Assembly: GCA_009746045.1 (NCBI GenBank)
Contig: RPFO01000065.1
Span: 1,286,424-1,350,423, forward strand
Origin: Mesostigma viride
Lineage: Eukaryota; Streptophyta; Mesostigmatophyceae; Mesostigmatales; Mesostigmataceae
DNA length: 64,000 nt
Direction of reading: 5' to 3'
The position numbers and the translations under genes are program-made. Of the stretch, positions 47,646 through 58,382 are shown in pieces (the first letter of the stretch is position 1; the number at the start of each line of letters is the position of its first letter). A model generated the notes under the pieces. The model saw nothing but the letters and a program-made list of their open reading frames with translations, was not told the origin of the DNA and ran no database searches.

Positions 47646-47892
47646 AGGATACTTGTTCCTGGTTGTGGGATACACGTTCCTAGTTGTGGGATAGTCGTTC
47701 CTGGTTGTGGGATACTTGTTCCTGGTGGTGGGAAACACGTTCTTGCTTGTGGGATACTCGTTCCTGGTTGTGGGATGTGCACACGTTCCTGGTTGTGGGA
47801 TACTTGTTCCTTCACATGTTCGCCGTTATTCCTCCATGCAGTTATTCCTACACGCACATCAAGATAGAGCTATTAAATATTTCCTTGTACAT

Positions 47893-48213
47893 CCAATGAT
47901 GCTACGTCTTGGCTATGCTCACATTACTTGCCCACGCTCCTTGTTATGATAAGCTCACATGGGTCTCATTGCACCCACAGATCTTGCAGGATCGTTTAGC
48001 GTGTCCGATTGCAGCTGTGGCATTAATTAATTAATTAATTAGACTCGTGCTCTTGTTTGGGAGTCACGCAGCTGTGGCATGCCTCTAGCATGAAGGAGAA
48101 AGGGGGTCTCCGACCTTCCTTCATGTTGTGCAAACAAAGGGATGAAAGGCAGTTCGGGCTCCGTGACTCCCCAACGGGAGCATGAGTCTAATTAATTAAT
48201 TAATTAATTACCT
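47893..48213 (+). mobile_element. LINE 3' end in the foldback loop
   Basis: Matches the 3' UTR at 15465-15720; ends with hairpin (48163-48184) and an (ATTA)n tail. A 44-bp LINE end is inserted in it. Confidence 0.8.
48024..48067 (-). mobile_element. 44-bp minimal LINE insertion (tail plus terminal hairpin)
   Basis: On minus it is only the 3' hairpin, degenerate in the loop (48046-48066), and the TTAA tail. Flanked by GCAGCTGTGGCAT at 48011-48023 and 48068-48080, a 13-bp duplication. Confidence 0.8.
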
Positions 48214-48796
48214 ACCTACCTGACCTACCTATCAAGTTCTAAGTAGCTCACTAGCTAACTAATTGACTAACTATTTTAACTAAGTAAGTACTAACTAACT
48301 ACTAACTAAACAACCCCCGTTGCTCTGCCGAACTAAGTAGATGCCCTTCGATTAAAACGCACAAATCGTGAATGATGCAAGCTACCGTGCCGACGCACAA
48401 TTGATTCTTGCCCCCCTACGCGTCTAAATCTTGTATTGTTGTCAGTAAGCGCTCAACGTGCATGGGGCTAGCTGCCCAAATATGAGATTCCACGGACAAC
48501 ACCGAAAATGAGAAACCACAGCAGCTACCAGCAAGTTACGAACACAGGACCTCCCTAAATCTAGTATCAAGTAACGTTATTTCCCCGTTTCGACGAACTT
48601 GGTCCATTCACATTTATAGCGGTGAATTAATTGTCACACCTTGCTCAGGCAAAGTGCGCCAAGCCCTACAGCATGTCTCCCCATGTCATTCACTTAAATA
48701 AGGAAGGGAAATGCAAAGCCATGCATCGTGAAGCCGTATGAAAGGGCATAACCACCCAAATAATCAAGTTGGTACGTATAGTGTCAACCCCCTACT
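48214..48796. other. Loop remainder of the foldback element
   Basis: CTAACTAA-rich simple sequence at 48214-48310, then unremarkable sequence. 48465-48560 resembles the SINE-like stretch at 56140-56240 (shared GCTAGCTGCCCAAAT and AGCTACCAGCAAG). No gene. Confidence 0.4.
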
Positions 48797-49205
48797 ATGC
48801 TAACGTTAGTGCCCGCGCCCCTTTACTAACGTTAGTGCTCGTGCCCCTCTGCTAACGTTAGTGCCCCCCCCCTCTACTATAATTATTTCCCCCCTCTGCT
48901 AATAAACTTTAATTCCCACACCCCCTCTGCTATCGTTAGTGCCCGTGCCCCTTTACTAACGTTAGTGCCCAGCCCCCTCTGCTAATGTTAGTGCCTGTGC
49001 CCCTTTACTAACGTTAGTGCCCAGCCCCCTCTGCTAACGTTAGTGCCCATGCCCCTTTACTAACGTTAGTGCCCAGCCCCCTCTGCTAACGTTAGAGCCC
49101 AGCCCCCTCTGCTAACGTTAGTGCCCGTGCCCCTTCACTAACGTTAGTGCCCGTGCCCCTCTGCTAACGTTATTCCCGAGCCCCCTCTGCTATCGCTAAT
49201 TCCCG
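48797..49205. repeat. AACGTTAG minisatellite, right arm (inverted)
   Basis: Inverted counterpart of the left-arm array, with the same ATAATTATTTCCCCCC landmark near 48880. Confidence 0.9.
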
Positions 49206-49224
49206 TGCCCCTTTATATTTGGAC

Positions 49225-49957
49225 CAGGAACACATCCCACAACTAGGCTCGACTATCCCACAACCAGGAACGTGTTTCCCACAACCAGGAACGTGTATCC
49301 CCACAACCAGGAACGTGTATCCCACAACCAGGAACGACTATCCCACAACCAGGAACAAGTATCCCACAACCAGGAACGTGTTTCCCACAACCAGGAACGT
49401 GTATCCCACAACCAGGAACGACTATCCCACAACCAGGAACAAGTATCCCACAACCAGGAACGTGTATCCCACAACCAGGAACGACTATCCCACAACCAGG
49501 AACAAGTATCCCACAACCAGGAACGTGTTTCCCACAACCAGGAACGTGTTTCCCACAACCAGGAACGTGTATCCCACAACCAGGAACAAGTATCCCCCAA
49601 CCAGGAACAAGTATCCCACAACCAGGAACACATCCCACAACCAGGAACACATCCCACAACCAAGAACTGCTATCCCACAACCAGGAACAAGTATCCCACA
49701 ACCACGAACAAGTATCCCACAACCAGGAACAAGTATCCCACAACCAGGAACGTGTATCCCACAACCAGGAACGACTATCCCACAACCAGGAACGTGTTTC
49801 CCACAACCAGGAACGTGTTTCCCACCACCAGGAACAAGTATCCCACAACCAGGAACGTGTTTCCCACCACCAGGAACGTGCATCCCACAACCAGGAACAC
49901 ATCCCACAACAAGGAACACATCCCACAACCAGGAACGTGTATCCCACAACCAGTCGC
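49225..49957. repeat. 19-20-bp minisatellite, right arm (inverted)
   Basis: Inverted counterpart of 45948-46745, with a slightly different variant order and copy number. Confidence 0.95.
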
Positions 49958-50689
49958 GCAGTCGGTCTGAATGACTGGCATTATAACGAGCGTCATATTC
50001 GTCTCCGGCTTGGCAGTGCCGTCATCCTGCATACAAAAAAAACATTGGAGCCAGCACTTTCCCGCGGGTTGTAGCCGATATTCCTCCATGCAGCGATATT
50101 CACCAATGCGCTATCAATAAACAAGTCGACACCATCCGGTATGTAAAAAAAGCACGCTGCTGGCCACGACGGTCACGGCGATGATGAACGTCAATAACAA
50201 GAACGCCTAATAGCAGGCGTCATACAAACTAGAACAGACTGGAACAACTACTTACCCGGTCGTCTGTGATCTTGACGCAGAGCCTGGTTTACAAGGAAGC
50301 GAGGGAAACCGGCCACTATGAGCACCCCTACTTAACCCACATAATGAAGGTTAGGAATCCTCCCCATCATGCTAACCGTAGACTCGGTGAAACGCCCCAT
50401 GATACAAATACGATAGCCCAGCAACGACTACTTGCGGCCATCACCTTGTCCAGTTCTGGCTGGCTGTGCGGCGGTAATTTTACCAAGTTTAAAAATGTTA
50501 CGCCGCACCAGTCTGTGCTTTTTTACGTAGTACCAGTGTAGTGTAGAAATCTGCCAAAAGAGCAAACGCCCAAAGCCAACTTCCAAGACGCCCAAAGCCA
50601 AATTCCAAGACGCCCAAAGCCCAAAGGCGGGCGAGTCTGGCGCGGCGCGCCTGTCCTGGAGGCCATTGGGCGCCGGAATAAGAAATCCC

Positions 50690-51864
50690 CGAGGCAGCCA
50701 GGCGCCAGCTGCTGCACGCAGCCAGCTGCCGGGTGTCGGAAACTCGGAGTTCGGGCCAAGCTTCCAAGTCGACATTCCGTATCAGTGAAACTACAAAGAA
50801 GCTAATATTTATATATTTTGCACAACAAGATACGGACTGAAGCACGCGTACCTACGCTTATTGGGATAATACTCTCAGTAACCGTACATTTTTTCTCAGT
50901 ACCTTTGTTTCGTTGTATTTTTGTGATGGCATGCTGTTCAGTGCTCTGGCCCTCGGCCGTTAACAAGTCTCTGCAGCAAAGCAGAAATGGTGTGGGAATC
51001 GGGAAACAACAACAACAGCTGACGGCCTCGACGCGGCGCAAGGCAAGGTAGCAAAATTAATGCTGCCATCTGATGAAACGCCACAATCCACATCCATTCC
51101 CAAATTTTGCACGCTAGGAGTTCCACCTGCCATAGCCACTATGTGTGACGTGGAACCACCATAGCATAGCAAGTTGCTTCTTTCAGGCCAGTCGATTCCA
51201 CGGCACATTGAACACTTACATTCAAAATGCAGGCCATTTCTTCTTCTCTTTCAGTTGTTGCCAATGTTTCGACAGGTATTTTAATTATTCTTTATTTGCG
51301 GCTCCGAATTTCGCAATGTTTGCGTGTTACCGATCATTTTGCCGTCCGAAGCAGTGCCAGCAATGGTTTTAATACCCCACATTTATGGCTCCCTGTTCAT
51401 GGCTCATCTTCTAGCAACAACCATCCTTATTTAGTTTGCCCGGGGAAATGTTCATGTTTTCATTTTGTTTTTGTCAACAGTTTCTACGACGCTGCCCCAG
51501 CGCCGGTTCCGTCGACACGCATCACAAGCTGGTAAGCTGCCAACCAATTGCCAATCGCCCAGTCACGGTGCCTTTGGGATATACAAGAAGGAATGGCTTT
51601 CTTGATCAGGTACATGGAAGGTGTGCAATTCATCGCCTTCGAGGAGAACGCTTTTTGCCGATGGCGTTGCCTATCTGTGGACACCCTGTCCGGTGACGCA
51701 GAATGTTCATTCGTTAACTGGCGTAAATTAACGCCGCAGAAACTGGTCAAATTTTCCATCTACCTTGTCGATTCCAATTAGTCCTCGAGGTCTGCTGACA
51801 AGTTGCATAGGCAGGCTCCCGCAACAGGGGTTCCCTGCCTGGCCAGGCAGCATGCAGCTACGCA
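50690..51864. other. Flank of the foldback element, no gene established
   Basis: Several short open stretches and splice-like signals (for example AG|TTTCTACGAC...AAGCTG|GTAAGC at 51481-51531) hint at exons, but no chain of exons with consistent phase or recognisable protein emerged. Confidence 0.3.
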
Positions 51865-52071
51865 ATGGCAGGCGAAGCACTGGACCCTGAACTACAGCTT
51901 GCTTTGAGCGAAGCTGTACGGACAGTAAGGCTTTCTTTTTTGGCGGGGATGGAGGCAGGCAAGGCTCTGGAAAACGAGCGACAGCTGCCACCTGTCACCA
52001 GATGTGGTGCGGCTGGTCCATTTTGTAAACAGCGCACTGCCTTCAGTTGCGTCAATGACTTGTTGCGCTGA
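51865..52071 (+). CDS. Possible small ORF or exon, 68 aa
   Basis: MAGEALDPELQLALSEAVRT then VRLSFLAGMEAGKALENERQ; helical and charged, unlike the surrounding shadow frames. A good acceptor-like CAG precedes the ATG by a few bases, so it may be an internal exon. Not recognised. Confidence 0.3.
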   Translation: MAGEALDPELQLALSEAVRTVRLSFLAGMEAGKALENERQLPPVTRCGAAGPFCKQRTAFSCVNDLLR

Positions 52072-52197
52072 GTTTACATGAAACGCCAGAACCGTAAGAC
52101 AAGAAAATCTTACAAGGTTGCATGCAGGTTGTTACACCATGCGGCAGGGATATCACCCGCCACCCCCCATGTGCCGTCAGTGCCCAGGATTCCGAGC

Positions 52198-52375
52198 TCT
52201 TACCACCTCCTATCACCTGTTATCACCTCCTATCACCTCTTATCACCTCTTATCACAAACAAACCACCTCTTATCACTTCGTATCTCCTCCTATCACCTC
52301 ATGCCACCTCTAGTAATCTCTTATCACCTCTTACCATATCCAATCACCTCTTATCACCTCCTACCGCCTCACCAC
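52198..52375. repeat. TATCACCTC microsatellite
   Basis: About 17 imperfect units of TATCACCTCY, upstream of the LHC-like gene exons and perhaps in its first intron. Confidence 0.85.
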
Positions 52376-52667
52376 CCGTCGTGGTCACCTACCTGTGTGA
52401 AGTTTTCCAGCAGCACCCTAGCAGCACGCGCGGCAGGCCGGCTACACCTGGAATGCTACTGCTGCTCACTAATACACGGCACGCCCTGTTGTCCATGAAG
52501 GCCAGGTGCCTCGCATGGTCCCTACGAAGCAAAAGTAGCCCCTCGCCCCTCGTGTTTTTTCCCACCCAGCTGTTTATTCAAAAGTCGCTCATGTGCATTT
52601 GTGCATGTTTAATTTTCATGTTTTGCATGGTGGCTGGTGCCGTTCTGTGTCTGTTTTTAATCCCCAG

Positions 52668-53273
52668 CGGCGCCGCTAGCGGGGCAAGCGCGCTTTTTGG
52701 GTGCACCCCTGCTGCCGCGGCTAAAGCCCGCTCTCTTGTCTGCTGGCAGCAGCAACTGCGGCAGCGCCCGTCCCCAGCTGGTCGTGCGTGCGGAGGGCTC
52801 TGACTCCAAGTCCCCTATGGACTCCTTGGGCAACGTCTGGGTTGAGCGCGGCGCAATGCTGGCGTTCCTCTCCATCTTTGCCGTGGAGCTGAGCACGGGA
52901 GAAGGGGTGCTCCAGGTGCGGTGTGCCAGGTGGCAGCGACATGCGTGACGAGGTGTAGCCAAATGATAGCAGCAGTTATTTGCGATAGCTGCAGGACTCG
53001 CAAACTGCTGGACTTGCTGGGCTGATTTGTTCATGACCACCCGCGAGTTAGTCGTTTCGTTGACTGCAAATCATGTGGCATTGCATGGCTCAATAGATTT
53101 GTGCATATTCTGCTTGCTGTGCCTTGATGTCCGTGTTTGTGCGACAGAAAGCGGGCCTCACGACACCCTTGCCTGGCGTGGCGACCGCGCTGACGATCCC
53201 CGTGTTGGGTCTAATCGCTTACAACCTGTACAAAATCTTTGTGGTCGGCTACGAGTCAAAGAGGCCTGAATAA
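52668..53273 (+). CDS. LHC-like thylakoid protein with plastid transit peptide, last two exons
   Basis: Exons 52668-52915 and 53148-53273 join in phase 0 (CAG|GTGCGG ... GACAG|AAA); stop TAA. The N-terminal part is a typical transit peptide (basic and Ala/Ser-rich, PRLKPALLSAGSS, ending QLVVRA). The mature part has NVWVERGAMLAFLSIFAVEL then STGEGVLQKAGLTTPLPG, which matches the chlorophyll-binding helix pattern of one-helix/HLIP-type proteins (R-x-AM...VEL-TG-GvL-Q-GL). A second membrane helix follows (ALTIPVLGLIAYNLYKIF). The first exon with the start codon was not found; phase requires it to end with one base. Subfamily (OHP, SEP or Lil) not resolved. Confidence 0.7.
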
Positions 53274-53495
53274 ATGGGTGCAAATGTGGTGTAAGTCTGC
53301 GGCTTACTCTGTGATGACATGTTATATTGGTTAAGGATCCCGTCAGCACTTGTTTGCATACCCTACGCGATCTACCAAACTTGCACGTAAGTATGCATGG
53401 TAGAGCACAAATGACATGCAGCAGAATCCGTGCCCAGTGGAATATAGATGGTCAGGTTGGTGTCAAACCTGCTCCAGCCAAAATAAATCAGTATA
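53274..53495. other. 3' flank of the LHC-like gene, nothing recognised
   Basis: Non-coding; ends at the tail of a minus-strand LINE. Confidence 0.4.
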
Positions 53496-54250
53496 TCAAT
53501 TAAGTAATTAATTAGTCTTGTGTCCCCGTTGGGGGACCACGGAGCTCTGAATTTCCCCATTAACAGATTAATTGATTAATAAGCACGTGACTGCGTCACG
53601 TGGGTGCCAATACAAAGTAAAGGAACCTTCAACCCTATATACACAGCAAGATGGAGGGAGGGCGCCCCTGCTTCTCTCACTGCCGCAAGGGGGCAGGCCA
53701 CAGAGCGCTCTCTATACAGCATGGTGCCGGGGCGCAACACTGTGGGTGCAATACAACCAGTGCAATACCATAGGTAGGCTGGCGCATAGCTTATGCTAGA
53801 AAGGTGATGTGGGCTCAAGACGCTGGCTAAGGCGCAAGCTGATGGCCACAAGGTGCCAGAGCTAATTGAAGGTACTGGGATAACACTGGGCACTAATATC
53901 ATTCAAGTGCAGTAATGCCCAAGCTATCCCATAGCCGATTACCCCCATGTCTAGACAACTAGCTTATCCCGGGAGATCCCGAGGGGGCTTCCATAGTTTA
54001 TTGTTGACATAAAGGTCCTCGCCCCGCCAGTACACTTGGGGCTTCTTGGGGTTGGTCTTGTGGCGGATGTAGTCGGGCCGGCCACTGATCGCGGCGTTGC
54101 TGCTGCTAGGCTGGCGTCAGGTCGTCGTCAAGCGACCAGGACACCTGTGTTCACCAGCTTCTTGCGGCGAGAGAGGAACCGAACTCGGGCTGTGATGTCG
54201 CTGAAGGTGAGGACCTCGACGAGCCTTCTCACGGCATTTAAGCGCGACAT
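53496..54250 (-). mobile_element. ORF1-only LINE copy with variant 3' hairpin
   Basis: Minus strand: ORF1 C-terminal part (RLVEVLTFSDITARVRFLSR) with frame changes, then a 3' UTR, a hairpin with core CCCC-CAAC-GGGG (53520-53540) and an (ATTA)n tail. No ORF2. Confidence 0.7.
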
Positions 54251-55640
54251 TTGCCCATGCAACTCACTGGTGAGCTGCGGATGTCGGCTGTCCGCCTCCC
54301 CCGCGCGCGGGGTAAGGCTGGCCCGGCACCCGTGCTCCTCACCTTTAAGTACATGGCGGACAAGCTGGCATTCCTTAAATGCCGCAAGAAGCTCTCGGAG
54401 ACTCGCTTCACGCTGGACGACGACTTGACCCTGGCCCAGCAACAGCGGCGACGTGAGTTATGGCCGACCTACCTTCAGCTTTTTTGTCGTGGATCACGTC
54501 ATGCGCCGAGCACGTGCGCGCTTTACTGCTCTTAAGGGGTTCGAGCCAGGCTTGGACATCCTTAATGAGAAAGAGCACGGCGGGGTTAAGCCTGGCTACC
54601 GCCTGGCCGACCTGATTTATGCGGATGACACCACCCTCATCGCGCGCCCCGAGCACATTCAGACCTGGCTTGACTGTCTGGGCCTGGAGGCGAGGGCGGT
54701 GGGGTCGGAGATTAGTGTCAAAACTTAGGCGATGGTGATTGGGGCCTCCATTACACCGCCGCTGCCGCGCCTGCTCGACGGGACGGAGGTCCCGTTCCGC
54801 GACCGCTTCAAACTGTTGGGGAGCTGGCTCCCTGACACCGCCGACGATGTGGACACCCGCATCGGCCTGGCCTGGGCTAGGCTCCGTTCGCTCAACACCT
54901 ACTGGCGCTCCAAGGGCCTGGGCGAGCACCGCAAGTGCATGCTCTTCAAGGTCCTCGTCCTCACGGTGCTCACGTATGGCGCCGAGGCGTGGACACTCAC
55001 ACCCACACTGGCAGCTAAGCTAGACGGCACAGTTTACAGGATGCTCCGACAGGTCCTGAACGTAGGGTTTTCCAAGCGCCCGTCATTAGAGTCTTTGTAT
55101 CAGGGCGTGCCTCGTATTTCGGACGAGATTAGACAGCGTAGGATAGCATTTGTAGGACACCTTGCTCGCACCAGCCAGGTCGACACCGCCCTTGGTCTGG
55201 CAGGCCCCCAGCTGCTTGGCCAGCCGGCAGGGCGGCATATTCTGACCTGGCCGGGCCCCAAGGGCATTCCCAAAAGGGTAGGGAAACATGCCACGAACTA
55301 CGTCCAGATGTTGCTGGATGACCTACTGGTCCCAGCGCAGTTTGAAAACCGCATCCACTCTCTCTCCCTTCTTTGGACTGCCATGCAGAACAAGACGCGG
55401 TGGCAGAAGATTGTCAAGGCTCACACGCCCGACCCTGTGGGCAAGCCACCTCCCCCCAAGAGGAGGAGGCGTTTTGATGAGTACCTAGGGTAGTTAGGAT
55501 TTTTCTAGACTAGATAGATTAGCGTTAGGATAGTCGGCGATTACGCGGCTCTCCCCACCCCACCATCCATCAAGGAATATGTGCTACATGATCTCCCAAC
55601 GGAGGCATGTTATAATTTAATTTTTACCTTCAGCTCCGGC
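54251..55640 (+). mobile_element. Internally deleted L1-type LINE: ORF1 end fused to mid-RT of ORF2
   Basis: ORF1 text (RKKLSETRFTLDDDLTLAQQ, ELWPTYLQ) stops at about 54477 and passes directly into ORF2 RT at FFVVDHVMRRARARF, so the endonuclease and RT front are missing. ORF2 then runs to 55493 with one in-frame TAG at 54726. 3' UTR, hairpin CATGAT-CTCC-CAAC-GGAG-GCATG (55587-55609) and TTTAATTT tail. Confidence 0.85.
54732..55493 (+). CDS. LINE ORF2 C-terminal part, 253 aa
   Basis: RT thumb and C-terminal region: FKLLGSWLPDTADDVDTRIG, VLVLTVLTYGAEAWTLTPTL, MLRQVLNVGF, IRQRRIAFVGHLARTSQVD and RHILTWPGPKG, ending KRRRRFDEYLG. The YADD box (LADLIYADDTTLIARPEH) is just upstream of the TAG, so this ORF is the downstream remnant of a larger ORF2. 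No endonuclease. Confidence 0.8.
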   Translation: MVIGASITPPLPRLLDGTEVPFRDRFKLLGSWLPDTADDVDTRIGLAWARLRSLNTYWRSKGLGEHRKCMLFKVLVLTVLTYGAEAWTLTPTLAAKLDGTVYRMLRQVLNVGFSKRPSLESLYQGVPRISDEIRQRRIAFVGHLARTSQVDTALGLAGPQLLGQPAGRHILTWPGPKGIPKRVGKHATNYVQMLLDDLLVPAQFENRIHSLSLLWTAMQNKTRWQKIVKAHTPDPVGKPPPPKRRRRFDEYLG

Positions 55641-55965
55641 AGAGCGCAGGGGGGAAGCCGGTATACTGGAGGGGGGCGGTCATCCACCACGTTGACCACA
55701 AGCCCTGGCAGGCACCTCCTGCCACCTCAGACTAGGAATATATATAGACAGGCTCTACGAATAGGGTTGGATTAGGAAAAAGTTGCTCCCCCTTAGCTGG
55801 GCATAGCTTGATAGATCATGGGGGTGCATGTGCCCTGGCGCACCTAGAGCAAGGGTCGCTTACATTCCCACCCTTGCAGGAAGTAGCCCAGAATGTATTA
55901 AAAGCCATATGCCCCTTCTCCGGGATATGTGCTACATGTACTCTTAACGAAGTTATGTTACGGAA
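55641..55965 (+). mobile_element. LINE scrap: ORF1 C-terminus directly followed by 3' end
   Basis: 55641-55715 matches the last ORF1 codons of LINE copy A (plus orientation here). 55790-55960 matches the inverse of 18300-18450, including a degenerate hairpin with a TAAC loop. Again no ORF2. Confidence 0.65.
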
Positions 55966-56134
55966 TATGTGAGGACCACTGGAGGGGCCCAGCCTTGTCC
56001 CGTGGATGGGGCAGGCGGTAGGCGCCCTGCAGTGTCGCACCTGGCAGCGCCATGCACACCAAGAGTTGTTTCTTCAGCTCGTTGAGGAGAGAGTATGGAG
56101 TCTCCTCCGGCTGCATTGTCGTCAGAAAGCAACA

Positions 56135-56300
56135 AACGTGAAAACGCTAGCTGCCCAAATCTGAGATTCCGCGGATCGAACACAGAAAGTAAGAAAGCCT
56201 AGAAGCTACCAGCAAGCAATCGAACATAGGACCTTTGGCATGATTTTGCGGCTGTGTGACTGAGTCTCCTGATCCGAAGGCATCTCACTTAACGTTTCGA
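56135..56300 (-). mobile_element. SINE-like, tRNA-Arg-related copy
   Basis: Minus strand: GATGCCTTCGGATCAGGAGA then AGGTCCTATGTTCGATTGC, parallel to the 16169-16353 SINE (GATGCCTTAGGATCAGGAGA then AGGTCCCCAGTTCGATTCC). Ends not defined. Confidence 0.5.
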
Positions 56301-56454
56301 AACAGCCCAACTGCGAGAAACCTCTTTACCGGAGAGGGGTGCCAATATGTCCGATATTGCTGAATCTAGATAGAAGATGACTCACCACTAGACCTGAGTG
56401 CGCAAGAGTACTACGCACGGACCTACGCGATATTCTAGTATCGCCGAAGTAGGC

Positions 56455-56835
56455 AGGTTGACCGGCTGCATATGTCGAAGCGCCTGAGGATGACCCGGCA
56501 GCGGCGACGGTCGCGGTCAGCGGCCTCGTGGCGCGTGTCTTCCAGCTCTTGGAGCTTGCATGGTGGTGATGGCGGTGGTGGTAGAGAGGTTGCCTGGCTC
56601 TTGAGCAGGTCAGCCCAGGAGGCGCGAGTCGAGGGGTAATCGCTAGCCCTACCAGCAGGTTGGGCGGCCATGGTGGCCGTTCGCTCGGCGATCTCGGGGA
56701 CCTGCGTGGCCAGGGCGTCTACCTTGGTAGCAACTGCCTCAAGTTTCACGGTGCCTTGGCCGACTCGGCCTTCCACCTGGTTAAGGCGGGTGGTCACTGT
56801 GGCTGTGGCCTCGGAAACTTTGGACCTGAAAAGTG
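56455..56835 (-). mobile_element. LINE ORF1 fragment
   Basis: Minus strand: TTRLNQVEGRVGQGTVKLEA, VDALATQVPEIAERTATMAA, ASWADLLKSQ and RCRVILRRF, homologous to 14600-14930. Confidence 0.8.
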
Positions 56836-56909
56836 CTCTTGCGTAGCGGTAATTAACGGATAGTGGACGTCTCCCCAAGATGTCAACAATGTGTGACAAC
56901 CATATATAT

Positions 56910-58044
56910 CAAAGCAGCATTTTTGGGCTCCGTCGCTCAGTCGTGGGCGGAAAGCTGCCGGCTCCTGCCCCTTTTGGCAACGGCAGCGCCCGACCTCCTG
57001 GACCCCAGCAGCCCTTTGCCCTTCGTCACCGCCATCCAGGAGGCCTATGCTGAGATCCAGCAGGCCTGTTCTCCCGGCGTCCGTGCCGCTCAGGCGGTAC
57101 AGCGCCACCTCCCTCGCGGCACTCCCTCGGTGGCCTCCGTTCAATCTCCCGCCGCATTCCCTGCTCGCGTCATCGATAAACACCAGAAAACCTACGCGGG
57201 TATTCTGCACACGGCTGATTGGATGGCTCTTTTTGCGGACCTCAACGCCCAGGGACGTGCGTGGCTGTTCTCGCTTTCCTTGCGGAGTGTGGGCTCGGCG
57301 TACCTTCGTGCTCTTCCCATGGCCCCCCCATTCGCCTTAGCTCCCAGCCACTACTTGTACTCGGTGGCGCTCCGGCACCAGCTATTTGCCCCGCAGCCTC
57401 TTGTTCCGGCTGGGCGGCCTTGTGGTAGCTGTGGGCAGCCGCTGGATCCCACGGGAACTCACTACCTTGCCTGCATGGGGGGCCAACAGAATCAGAATTG
57501 GTATTTGTATTTGCACACTGTCCTCCTGACGGTGGTGCTCGCCATGGTTCGGTCGGTTTTCCCCCACGCGAACATCCGGTCCGAGGATGCGGATGGCGCA
57601 GCTGCCTTCTATTCCCCCAACCACCGGCCTGACATCGTGGTGCTGGACTTTGAGGGGGGTGGCCGGCATCTGCTTATTGACGTTTCGGTGGCGCGGCCCT
57701 TGGCTCTTAGCCACGTGGCTGGGGCCTCCCTCACGGCAGGTTACACGGCGGACCGGGCGGAGCGGGCCAAGCTCCTGGCCTACGGCGACGTCGGGCACCA
57801 TCGTGTGGTGCCCTTTGTCCTGGAAGAGTTTGGGGCCATGGGGCCCCTGACCTCCGCCTTCTTCAAGGAGTGTTGCCGGCTCCGGGAGGACCGGCTGGAC
57901 CTGGAGGGCCAGCGGGCCCCATGGTCGGCGCGGACCTGGACGTCATATTGGCGTCAGCGCTTGTCGGTGGCGCTGACTCGGGCCATGGCTGACATCATGC
58001 TCCGCCGTACGCGGGCTGATTTTGCGGTGCAGCAGGGCTATTAG
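56910..58044 (+). CDS. Restriction-like endonuclease (RLE) domain protein, 3' part of a LINE ORF
   Basis: An intact frame of about 378 codons. Features in order: helical region; GRAWLFSLSL; a zinc-binding CGSCGQPLDPTGTHYLAC (C-x2-C-x8-H-x3-C spacing, about 57420-57475); a PD-(D/E)XK core with NHRPDIVVLDF and HLLIDVSV (about 57620-57690); ERAKLLAYGD; PFVLEEFG. This knuckle-then-RPD...D order is what I know from the RLE of R2/CRE-type and some algal non-LTR elements. Catalysis would nick target DNA for target-primed reverse transcription. Exact clade unresolved. Confidence 0.6.
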
Positions 58045-58100
58045 GTTCCTCCCGTTAGGAGTTTCCATTGGTCTTATCGTAGTATAGAGCTTTGACATGG
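56910..58100 (+). mobile_element. LINE 3' part with restriction-like endonuclease domain
   Basis: Starts abruptly after an ATATATATCAAAG motif and carries an open frame to 58044, then a short 3' region. RT is missing (5' truncation). A second, shorter copy follows at 58383. Confidence 0.6.
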
Positions 58101-58382
58101 CTCTGTATATAGGTTTATAGCTGGGCGTTTGCTTTGGTTTGAGTGATTTCACTCTGCTGTAAGTAATAATATTTTTATAATATATATCAAGTCGGCAGCG
58201 CTGTTGCTGCGTGTAGTTTTGTGATGTATAGTTAGTTGTACCTTGTGCAGCTGGCGTGATCCTTGGATGTCTGTGTCAGATTACTATTAATTTCATCTGG
58301 GTTATTCTCCCAGTTATCGGGTTTTTCCTTGTGTTGCATGCCTATCTCACCTCCGTAATCTATCATTCTCAATGAATATATA

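Larger units (their letters stand above)
45205..50689. mobile_element. Foldback-like element, 5.5 kb, with about 1.9-kb inverted arms
   Basis: Left arm 45205-47145 and right arm 48797-50689 are inverted copies starting GGGGATTTCTTATTCCGGCG. Each arm has a 740-bp unique outer part, then an array of about 19 bp (GTTCCTGGTTGTGGGATAC), then one of about 24-27 bp around ACTAACGTTAGT. The loop (47146-48796) adds further repeats and a LINE 3' end. No transposase recognised and no clear flanking duplication (left flank ...TTCCATG, right flank GAGGCAGCC...). The arms are nearly identical, so it is recent or gene-converted. Confidence 0.8.

Noticed and set aside
50960-51133. Minus-strand exon starting MAGGTPSVQNLGMDV
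   Set aside because: Plausible composition but no splice partner, no family match, and it ends next to the foldback element.
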